This document shows, piece after piece, positions 1-7,600 of a stretch of 21,315 bases of DNA. The DNA comes from Peribolospora baueri. Taxonomy: Eukaryota > Basidiomycota > Peribolosporomycetes > Peribolosporales > Peribolosporaceae. Numbering within the stretch: position 1 is the first letter of the stretch; every line of letters begins with the position of its first letter. Position numbers and translations under genes: made by a program. Location of the stretch: the NCBI GenBank assembly GCA_029717555.1, contig JAMDHS010000158.1, positions 1-21,315 on the forward strand. The letters run 5' to 3'. Under the pieces are notes generated by a model. It made no database searches. It saw nothing but the letters and a program-made list of their open reading frames with translations, and was not told the origin of the DNA.

Positions 1-130
1 GATATCTTACATTACATTGTGATTTTTCTATGCACTTAGAATCTAAAATATGGAAAGAAGAATATTATCAAAAGTTAAGGCATAGTTTCTCATTTTCAAG
101 AAATATTAAAGAAATTAAACTACTTGATTC
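1..130. other. AT-rich edge segment of unknown origin
   Basis: By hand count the first 120 bases contain 28 G/C (about 23%), whereas 121-180 contains 37 of 60 (about 62%), and everything to the right stays GC-rich. The switch lies near 120-135. One frame from an ATG at 30 is open through this stretch but carries on into the GC-rich part with a change of character, so I do not call a gene. It could be a mitochondrial or foreign fragment, a chimeric assembly edge, or a genuine AT-rich island. The sequence alone does not decide. Confidence 0.6.
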
Positions 131-191
131 TTGTGGCTGGGCGGCGCTTATGCAGGTCCCCCTCGGCGGCCGCATACTCACTCCACCTGTT

Positions 192-210
192 CCCGTACCC
201 GTACCCGTAC
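192..210. repeat. CCCGTA short tandem repeat (about 3 copies)
   Basis: Three tandem CCCGTA units (TACGGG on the other strand) followed by a pyrimidine (CT) run. It lies just inside the GC-rich side of the compositional break. It is too short to be a telomere and no TTAGGG unit is present. Confidence 0.7.
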
Positions 211-603
211 GTCTCTCTCTGCCTGCTCTCGCGTATCTCGTCCATCTTCATACAACGGTCCGACGGACTATCGAAGGGTCGGGTCGAGTGTGAGCCCGGA
301 GCGGAAGGGGGGCGCGTCGCCGACTGGACTGCGTCAAACGCATGCCCGAACGAAATGGGGCACGAAAAACGAAAACGAAACGGAAGAAGAAAGATGGGAA
401 AATCGCCCGGTCTGAACTGATCGTACAACAAGAGGCGAAGGACTGGATTGGATTGGATGGATGGACGGACGAAGGCACGGGCTCGGTCGGTCGACTCGAC
501 TCGGTTCGACTTGAGGAAAGTAGGATCGACCTGATCTGCTGATCGGATCGGATCGCCTCGATGCGCTTTTGGGAAGATGAGAAAGGAGGGTGGGTAGTGT
601 GGC

Positions 604-627
604 GGGGTAGGGTAGGGTAGGGTAGGG
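604..627 (+). repeat. GGGTA repeat forming a canonical G-quadruplex motif
   Basis: Five G-runs (604-607, 610-612, 615-617, 620-622, 625-627) are separated by uniform 2-nt TA loops. This meets the usual G3+N1-7 rule for an intramolecular quadruplex with one spare G-run. Unit length is 5 (GGGTA), so it resembles but is not the TTAGGG telomere repeat. It lies about 500 bp beyond the stop codon of the ICE2-like gene, on the strand opposite to its coding strand. Confidence 0.75.
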
Positions 628-642
628 AAGGCAAGACAAGGC

Positions 643-710
643 GAGGGGAGGAAGGAGGGAAGGAAGGAAGGAAGGAAGGAAGGGGAAGGAAGGAAGGAAG
701 GAAGGAAGGA
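643..710 (+). repeat. (GGAA)n polypurine tract, 68 nt
   Basis: All 68 bases are purines, dominated by GGAA/GAAG tetramers with a few interruptions. Polypurine-polypyrimidine mirror tracts of this kind can form triplex (H-DNA) and are often length-variable. Together with the adjacent G-quadruplex motif it makes about 110 bp of G-rich low-complexity DNA. Confidence 0.8.
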
Positions 711-763
711 TGGTGGATGGGATAGAAAAAGGTAGCGTACGGAAGGTAAGAGTAATTTGCGGA

Positions 764-777
764 ATGTACATGTACAT
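764..777. repeat. 14-bp perfect palindrome (ATGTACATGTACAT)
   Basis: The 14 bases equal their own reverse complement and consist of overlapping TGTACA units, followed directly by another TGTAC. It may be only a dinucleotide-like simple repeat. No regulatory assignment is made. Confidence 0.6.
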
Positions 778-1116
778 GTATGTACGCTTGCGGAGGGTCC
801 CCGCATGCGTGCGAGCGCGCGCTCCCTCCATCTCGCCTCAGCATGTGCCCCGCGGGGCGGGGGGGGGGCGGGGACAAGAAGGCTCGGCTCGAGTTCTGGC
901 GCCTCGTCCACATGTATGCTCTTCTCTTCGTCTCCGCTTGCCCCACCGCTTTGCAAATCGTCCACGACCGATCTTCGCACCACACACCGTCGTGCCCTGT
1001 CGCGTCGCTCCTTGGCACGGCGGTCCGCTTCCACTTTTCGTCACGGAGATGCAGGCGTCGTCGAGGGCAAGATAAGGCCGTCGCCGAGCGATCGCTCGCG
1101 CAGCAGCGCCGCGCGA

Positions 1117-3308
1117 TCAGTCGACCTTCCAGTCTTTGGTCAGGCTGTCCTCTCCCTCCCCGTCCCTGCCCATGAGCAGCTCGACGGCCCAGACGGCGAG
1201 GGTGATGAAGACGTTCATCCATCGCCAATACAGGTGGTGGGACTGATCGAGGACTGCGCGAGTGTGAGAGTGGGAGCCAAGGCGAGAAGAGAAGGATGAG
1301 GAGGCCGGATGCACAAAAAGTCGCGAGAATAAGAACCACGCGGATCAGACTTACGAAGGAGGTGTGTGTAGACGGCGACCAGAATAACTCGAGAGTAAGA
1401 GACGACGATAGATACCGACATGGCGAACTGTCGATGATAGCCGGCGACATCCGCGGGTAGGGCAGTAGACCAAAGTGAGTCGACGCGGCCACGGTCTCGT
1501 GACGTGATAGCTCGGCGACCCTACGGAATCACAAGGACAATGACATGCAAACTCACGGGCTCCTCCTCGCTCAACCTTGGCCCCTGACCATCGTTCTCGT
1601 CCTCATACCACCCCGTGGAAGAGTGAGCCTTCTTGATGGCCGGCAAGATGCGGCTTGCGGCGGATAGGACGGCGATGCGGTAGACGAGGGAGATGAGCAC
1701 GGGCAGAGGGAGGGCCGAACAACTGCGGAGGGTGGAAGGGGTAACGGAGAAAATTTAGTTCCAGACAAGATACTGGAAAGAAGAGAAGAAGACTAGGAAA
1801 AGGCGGGAAGGGGTCACTCACGCGGCATAGATGAGGTCGATGCCCTGACCGAACGTGTGAGTCAAGATGGACAGGATGGTAGACCAGCTGGATGGATCGG
1901 GCACCGGAGACGCGAATCAGTCATGTCCTTTCTCAAAGGTCGCCTAAAGTCGACAAGCCCCCATGTCTGCTCTCCTCCACCCAACCCTTCTGACCAGACG
2001 TCGACTGCGATGAGAATAACAAATTCTCACCTCCGTAGTATCAACGGTGGCAGCGGCGGGCTGGAGCTTTTGAAGCTGCGAATGAGCTGGATGGGGTCAA
2101 GGCCGCCCTCGACGCTCACTCCGAGGAGATAGACGTTCCAACAGACGTAGGCGAGCTATTGTAGACCGAGTGGGATGAGGTGAGTCGAGGGACAAGGAAG
2201 GATGAATCGCAGGGCGAGGAGGCAGACGCACCATCAAGCTCGTCTCCACGACGTTTCCCCGTCCCACGGCAAACGCGATGGCCGTCAAGAAGAGCGTCGC
2301 GGTGACGCTGGCGCCAACGAGCGCAGCGCTAAGCATGCCGCCGCCGGCGGCGTACTCGAAGCTGCCCCACAGAGCGACCGCGCTGGCGACATAGACGGCC
2401 GCTGCGGCAAAGAGAAAGCCGAACTGGTACGCCTCGCCCCTGTGGTTTGCGAACCAGCGGGATATCTGGGCCACGGATTGAATGACGAGCAAGGAGGAAA
2501 CGCCTTCGAGAAGGGCGAAGAGCGGAGAAAGGTAGTAGAGCAGCGTCGCCCACCAGTGCGGGATGCGGATGAGGAGGAAGTGGGCCCACGAGAGGCAAAA
2601 CGAGAGCAGAGCGCTGACTCCTGCGCCTCCCCAGTCGTTCGACGCGCCGCCATTACCGAAAGAGAAAGACCTAGAGCGGAAAGCCCAAGAGTGGGAAGAA
2701 TGGGAGGAAGCGGCATCGTCCGGGCCGTAGAGGTTGAAGCAGACCAGGAGGATGACGGGGATAAGGACGATCTGGAGCACGGCGAAAACTTGAGAGAGGA
2801 GGGCCAGACGGGTATTGCGGGCTAGGAGGTCGAAAGTGGCATGGACAAAGTAATATGTCGCTAGAGCCTGCGAAGGGTCGAAAGAGTGCGAATATGTAGA
2901 AACGATGGCATCGAAATCAGGGTCGGAATGGAAACGACGTCCTTTGCGTGTCCGTACAAGAATAAACTCACCGCGGAAAGAGCGAGGAAGCACTCCTTGC
3001 CGGCGATATCAAGCGCTAGGGGGAGATAGAGGAGGACTTGGGCGAAGGTGCTGAAGCTGGGGATGAACGACAAGGTGGAAAAAAAGAAATAAACAACCTC
3101 GACGCTAACTGAGACTGGCAGGCGTGCCTGTTCCGCCCGCTGTGCAATGGTTGCCCTGGCTCAACAGCAGACATGCCAGACCCTTCCCCCCTCCCATCTC
3201 GCCCTTGGTCCCCTGCAGGCCCTGAGACCAGTGCACTCCAGCTGAGTAGGCGTAAGCAAACACCACTCACCTACTAAACCCGACAATCGCCCTACTGATG
3301 ATGCCCAT
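1117..3308 (-). CDS. ICE2: ICE2-family ER membrane protein (8 exons, 441 aa as modelled)
   Basis: Exons, read 5'->3' on the minus strand: 3308-3271, 3056-2972, 2867-2232, 2155-2031, 1887-1822, 1722-1557, 1427-1355, 1253-1117. The lengths sum to 1326 nt (441 codons plus TGA), with GT-AG borders and matching phases throughout. The protein is very hydrophobic, with about 8-10 predicted membrane segments: the first around residues 15-35 (FAQVLLYLPLALDIAGKECF), the next after LATYYFVHATFDLLAR, and the last near the C-terminus (VYTHLLLLD, then WMNVFITLAVWAVELL). These motifs and the length recall the fungal ICE2 family. In yeast, Ice2 is a polytopic ER protein that supports ER membrane biogenesis, cortical ER inheritance and use of lipid-droplet lipid, partly by restraining the Nem1-Spo7 phosphatase. 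The assignment rests on remembered family patterns, not a search. The first exon (12 codons) and the border before exon 7 are the least certain; for exon 7 I chose the CAG at 1429-1428 because the upstream TAG would leave a 36-nt intron. The gene is divergent to the dynein gene, with 1352 bp between start codons. Confidence 0.72.
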
Positions 3309-3468
3309 CTTGTCTGTCTATGACTGGGTCTGGCACGGCGGACGAGGATGCGATCCGGCCCGTTCTCTCCGGTGGCATCCGCGAGCGAGTGACGGACAGA
3401 CGGACAGCTCCGCGTCCTGGCCTGAACTGACGTAACCAGGATGCGCCTACGCCGAGACGGCGCCGGTG

Positions 3469-3520
3469 CTTTCTCTCTCTCTCGCTCTCGTCACGTCTTC
3501 GCCTCGCCTCGCCTCGCCTA
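3469..3520. repeat. CT-rich run and GCCTC pentamer repeat upstream of the ICE2-like gene
   Basis: A 15-nt all-pyrimidine run (3469-3483) is followed by four GCCTC/GCCTA pentamers (3501-3520). It lies about 160-210 bp upstream of the minus-strand start codon. Pyrimidine-rich tracts are common in fungal core promoters, but on the sense strand of ICE2 this reads as purine, so a promoter role is only a possibility. Confidence 0.5.
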
Positions 3521-3897
3521 GCGGCGACGGCAGCGGCTCGCTCCGTTAGGGCTCTACCGCGAGATGGACGTCGCGGGCGGCGTGCGCGTCCGCGTCGAGT
3601 GCGAGTGGTGAATGGAAGGAGAGATGGGGGACGGTTGTGGAGAGAGGGACGCGAGTTGTGGGGGCGAAGGAGTACTGGTCGTAGGGTGAGCGGGTGGGGG
3701 GTGGGAGGGTGGATGAGGAGCAGGTGTGGGAACTAGCCGGGGCGAACAAGGACGATGATGATGATCGTCGTCGTGCTCGTGGCGGCCGGTCTTCAGCGGT
3801 AGCTCGCTGGTGTACTTAGGGGACGTGTGTCAATGAATGAGTTGGTAGTGCCAGTGTAGTCAAGCTGGTCGAACCGCTGATTATACTTTTTGCATGT

Positions 3898-3903
3898 CAC
3901 GTG
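3898..3903. promoter_or_regulatory. E-box CACGTG (single)
   Basis: Exact CACGTG hexamer in the context GTCACGTGG, the core recognised by bHLH factors (Cbf1, Pho4, SREBP and USF types). It overlaps the first base before the tRNA-like sequence. Occupancy is not known; a 6-bp motif can occur by chance. Confidence 0.4.
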
Positions 3904-3976
3904 GCTCTTTCCGCTCAGCCAGCAAAGCACCGACATTCTAATCCGAAGGTTGCGGGTTCGAGCCCCGGGTAGCACA
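3904..3976 (+). pseudogene. Degenerate tRNA-Arg(TCT)-like sequence
   Basis: A perfect Pol III B-box (GGTTCGAGCCC) sits in a T-arm with four of five pairs. Upstream, GCTCAG resembles an A-box/D-arm. The 44 bases from position 10 (3913) to position 53 (3956) match standard tRNA spacing exactly, which places T33 and then TCT (arginine) followed by AA in the anticodon loop. Pairing is poor elsewhere: C-A mispairs at 2-71, 13-22, 27-43 and 30-40, other mismatches at 3-70, 6-67, 31-39 and 49-65, A instead of G at 18 and C instead of T at 8. The first TTTT terminator is 80 bases beyond the end (4056-4059). A functional tRNA is unlikely. A decayed tRNA copy or the head of a tRNA-derived SINE fits better. 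Confidence 0.6.
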
Positions 3977-4176
3977 GCGCCCTCTTGCTCGTCGTACCCT
4001 CGCTCGTCCGTCGCTTCAGCAGCAATCCTTCCAGCATATTCTGATCCTTCTTTCGTTTTGGCCCCAGCACGCGCCGCTCTTCCTCGCCAGCCTTCAAGGC
4101 GCGCTAGCATAACACAGCCCTTGGCAGCCCTTGAAAGCGCTCAGGGCGCTTCCTTGTGAAGGCGCCAACACCACGT

Positions 4177-4199
4177 CGCCACGTGCGTCCCACGTGGCG
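4177..4199. promoter_or_regulatory. Paired E-box inverted repeat (9-bp arms)
   Basis: CGCCACGTG (4177-4185) and CACGTGGCG (4191-4199) are perfect reverse complements separated by 5 bp. Each arm contains the palindromic E-box CACGTG, so the two cores start 11 bp apart, about one helical turn. The element lies about 460 bp upstream of the dynein start codon and about 870 bp from the ICE2 start. It could bind two bHLH dimers on the same helix face. Which gene it serves, if any, cannot be read from sequence. Confidence 0.5.
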
Positions 4200-4247
4200 T
4201 CGGCGGGTTCACGCGTCGTACAGGGGCGAAGCGACGAAATTGGAGGT

Positions 4248-4278
4248 GACGACGACGGCGACGACGCGACGACGACGA
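4248..4278 (+). repeat. GAC/GCGAC triplet repeat in the probable dynein 5' leader
   Basis: An imperfect run of GAC triplets broken by GGC and GC steps. It is probably within or near the 5' UTR of the dynein gene. Low complexity; no function is claimed. Confidence 0.5.
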
Positions 4279-4660
4279 GGCCGCCGCTCCTTCTACTTCC
4301 AACAACCGACTCGCGACCTTCCGCGTCCGACTATTTGCTCTTGCGACTTGCGCTAATTCTCGCAGCGTTCGAAGAGCAAGCAAGCGAGAAGCGCGAGTCG
4401 TCCAAGCCTCTGCGACGCGGACGTAGGTCGCCGGCTCGTTCTCTTTCGTTCCTCCTCGCGCGCAAGCATCGTTACCTAGCGCTCGATAGCCTACCCTCTG
4501 CACACATACATACGTCCCACCCTTTCAAGGCCTATACCAAACAAGTTTACTTCGTCACCGCGACCGCCGTTCTCTGCGTAACCGGCTCGTCGGCTACCGG
4601 ACGGCCAGGTATTCGTTCATACCCTCGACAGCAGCGCCGGCGCCATCCACAACACTGGCC

Positions 4661-7600
4661 ATGGCTGCCGTCGAGCGATCGGGCATGACGCCCTCCCACT
4701 CCACTGGCTCCGTTGACAGCGCCATGGGGTCCTCTCCCGGCTCCGCCGCCTCGCCGGGCGAGATCTACGACCCCAACCTCGTCCGCTCCTATCTTTACAG
4801 TCTCCTCCCCGTCCTCATGGGCGCCTCGCCTTCCTCGCTCGACCGGAGCATGTTCAGCAGGGGTGGCGGTTGGAAGGAGCTTGTCAGCAAGTTTGCCGGC
4901 GGTGAGGGCGGCGCCATGACGCTTTTCGTTGACAAGGTCAGGAGAGAGGGCGTGGAGGAGGAAGCGGTGGACGAAGAGGGTGAGTGGCGAACGGGCGGTT
5001 CTCGAGGCCCGCATAGATGGAACCCTTTTATGCTTTTTCGAGGTTCTTATCGCTGAGTTCGGCTTTGGCTTCTGTGCCGTCGTCGCTTCCGTTCTTCTTG
5101 CACAGACCTTTATGACTATTCCCTTTCCCTCAGTCCTTCCTACACGCCCCTTCACGTCTCGTCTCTTGCCTTCATCAAGCGAGTACCCACGCTTGAGCCC
5201 TCCCTTCCCCTTCCCCCGCAGCTCCATCTGCTCAGCCTCTTTGGTCCTGCCGGTTCCTCCGCGCCTGCCCCGCCCGGGCCAGGCGCCAGTGCCGAAGTCT
5301 CGTCGTCCAACAAGGAGACGCCCGGTGAACGAGACGGACCGGTCACCACTGTCGCCGTCCGTGAGAACCCATATGAGGCGCTCCACAGCCTTGTCCACAA
5401 CGTCGTGTCGCCTTGGTTCGACGCCTATGTCGACAGTAGGGGCGGGGGTCTTAGGGAAAAAGGGGAAAGCAAGGGTGCCAAGGCCAAAGACCAGGACGCT
5501 AAGATGGGTGAGTACGAGCTGTGCACGAGACGAGCTTACGGATGAGGGAATGAGAGCTGGTGACGCTGAAGCTCCTTTTGACATTTCTTGGTCATGCTCA
5601 TAGGCATCCCCATGACTAAGCGCAAGTTCGCAGAACTCGAGCTCTCCCTCCTTCACCTCCAGCAGAACGTCGAGATCCCTGATATCCACCTCACTATCCA
5701 CCCCGTCATCCGGGCCACCGTAGAGAGATGCCGCGAGGCCGGCACGCGCGCTACTCCCGACGAGCTCGAGCCTCCGTCTCTCCTCGGCGACTCTAGCTTT
5801 CTCAACAAGCTCCAAAGCGATGTGAACAGTTGGATTAAAGAGATTCAGAATGTCACCAAGCTCAGCAGGGATGTTGCCAGTGGCACAGCTAGTCAGGAGG
5901 TCAACTTCTGGTTGAGCATGGAAAGGGCGTTAGAAGGCATCGAAGAACAGCTCCGGAGCGAGCCGATCGGTGAGTGGCTGCCGTCCTCCATATCCACCGT
6001 TATTCGCTTGAGCTCGGCCGCTGATCCTGTCACCAACTCGCCTATGTTGTCAGTGCTCACGCTCGACATTCTCAAGCATGCGAAGCGCTTCCACGCTACC
6101 GTCTCCTTCATCGCTGACACGGGTCTCAAGGAGAGCACGGACAAGGTGCACAAGTACAACCAGTTGATGAAGGACTTCCCGCTCAACGACCTCCTCTCCG
6201 CGACGGACCTCGAAAAGATCCAAGAGGCAGTGTGGGCCATCTTCGAGCACATCAACAAAAAGCTGAAACTGAGCCCTTACCCCATCCGCCGCGCTCTACC
6301 CCTCGTCGAAGCCATCTCGCGCGACCTCAACGACCAGCTGCTTAAGGTGCTTGGCTCACAGCGGATTATGTACCTCGAGTACGCCCAATTTGAGCGCGTC
6401 ATGGTCCAAGCGGCGGAGGTGTTCGCCACCTGGGATGACATGATCAAAGGCTTCACCAACGTAGCCCGCGAGGTCACTAGGAAGAGGCAGGAAAAGTTCC
6501 TTCCCGTGCGCATCTCTCCCGCCCACGCGCACCTTATGGAGCGCATCGTCTACCTCCGTCAGTGGCGCAAGCAGCACCAGCAGCTCGTCGTAATGACCTC
6601 CTCCCTCAACAAAGGCCTCCTCGGCTCATCCGCCAACGCCGCGGCGGCGGCGGCGACGGGGGAGAACGAGGACGAGAACCAGCTGGCGACGCAGAAGGCC
6701 ACTTTCATTCTCGACATCGACATGGCTGAGGAGATCAGCGCGGCGTACGAGAACGTTAAATCTATCGACGCCCTCGACGTTTCTCCAGATGGGACGCAGC
6801 TCTTCCTCCAGGCGGAGACCGCTTACAACGAGCGCGTCTCCCGCGTCGAGGGCTCCTTGATCGCCGTGCTAAGAGAGAAGCTGGGCGCGGCGAGGAACGC
6901 GAAACAGATGTTCACCGTGTTGAGCAGATTCAATGCCCTGTTCGTCAGGCCCAAGGTCAGTTCTGGGGTTCCCTCTCGCTCTGTCTTCGTTGTTGCCACC
7001 ACATTTCCTTTCGTTGTGCTGACATTTCATATTTCCTGTCGCTTTTCGCTGCTGCTTAGATTCGCGGCGCCATCCAAGAATACCAGAGCCAGCTGATCGA
7101 GTCGGTCAAAGACGACATCAAAGCGCTGCATGACAAGTTCAAGGAGCAGTACAAGGGGTCCGAGAGTAAGGATTGCTGAAGCGGTCGTCAAGGCGCTCTC
7201 GATGGGCCATTATGATTTTTGTGGATGGCTTCGCTTATGTCTCGTTCCTCTCACCGTCGTTCTCCCAGCCAATCACATGGCCAACGTGCGTGACCTGCCC
7301 GACGTTGCCGGCACCATCGTTTGGGCCAAACAGATCGAGCGCCAGTTGGCATCGTACATGAAGCGCGTCGAGGACGTTCTTGGCAAAGGCTGGGAGCTGT
7401 ATGCCGAAGGGCAGAAGCTCCAATCGGAGAGCAACAGCTTCCGGAAGAAGCTCGACACGCGCCCCATATTCGAGGCTTGGGTGCATGATATCCAACGTCG
7501 CGACCTCAGCGTCTCGGGCCGCATCTTCCAGATCACCCGCAACCGCGCGGCAGGCAACGTGTACCAGCTGGACGTCAAGTTTGACCCACACATCATCGGC

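Larger units (their letters stand above)
131..1116. other. Intergenic region downstream of the ICE2-like gene; no gene seen
   Basis: Nearly 1 kb between the AT-rich edge and the stop codon of the minus-strand membrane-protein gene. Long antisense open frames cross it, but they are driven by the purine/pyrimidine repeats (their translations are runs of PSFL) and show no family signature. The region holds a short CCCGTA repeat, a G-quadruplex motif, a (GGAA) purine tract, a 14-bp palindrome and a G-rich patch near 851-860. Part of it should be the 3' UTR of the ICE2-like gene. Confidence 0.6.
3309..4660. promoter_or_regulatory. Shared divergent promoter region between ICE2-like gene and DYN1
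   Basis: 1352 bp between two start codons pointing away from each other, so it must hold both promoters and both 5' UTRs. It contains a pyrimidine run at 3469-3483, a GCCTC pentamer repeat, a small GACGAT/ATCGTC inverted repeat at 3751-3769, a tRNA-like sequence, three CACGTG sites and a GAC triplet repeat. No ATG occurs on the plus strand from about 4131 to the dynein start at 4661, which suits a long, uORF-free dynein leader. No clear TATA box is seen for either gene. Open frames in the region use non-ATG starts or are antisense and are not called. Confidence 0.6.

Noticed and set aside
192-627. CCCGTA and GGGTA repeats as telomeric DNA
   Set aside because: Only three to five copies of two different units, neither being TTAGGG, and ordinary sequence lies on both sides.
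1240-1253. Acceptor CAG nearer to the last ICE2 exon (before TCCCAC)
   Set aside because: It would break the phase set by exon 7. The CAG at 1256-1254 gives a continuous frame with the expected THLLLLDQ junction.
120-1492. Long minus-strand open frames (up to about 414 codons) across the left flank
   Set aside because: Their length comes from the purine/pyrimidine repeats, which translate to runs of PSFL. They have no family motif and one overlaps the real ICE2-like exons in another frame.
3855-3880. A second B-box-like sequence (GGTTCGACC) on the minus strand
   Set aside because: It lacks the final CC of the B-box and has no matching stems or A-box at tRNA spacing.
4131-4688. Plus-strand open frame overlapping the dynein start codon (possible uORF)
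   Set aside because: It begins at TTG, not ATG, and there is no ATG on the plus strand in this leader before 4661, so a scanning ribosome would not use it.
5190-5221. Acceptor CCGCAG at 5219-5221 for dynein intron 1
   Set aside because: It gives the wrong phase and would drop a well-conserved segment ([20 protein letters not shown]). The CAG at 5103-5105 keeps frame and restores it.
4547-5815. Minus-strand open frame of 422 codons opposite the dynein start
   Set aside because: It is antisense to well-supported dynein exons 1-3, crosses their introns, and has low-complexity Arg/Gly-rich content. It is explained by GC-rich codon bias.
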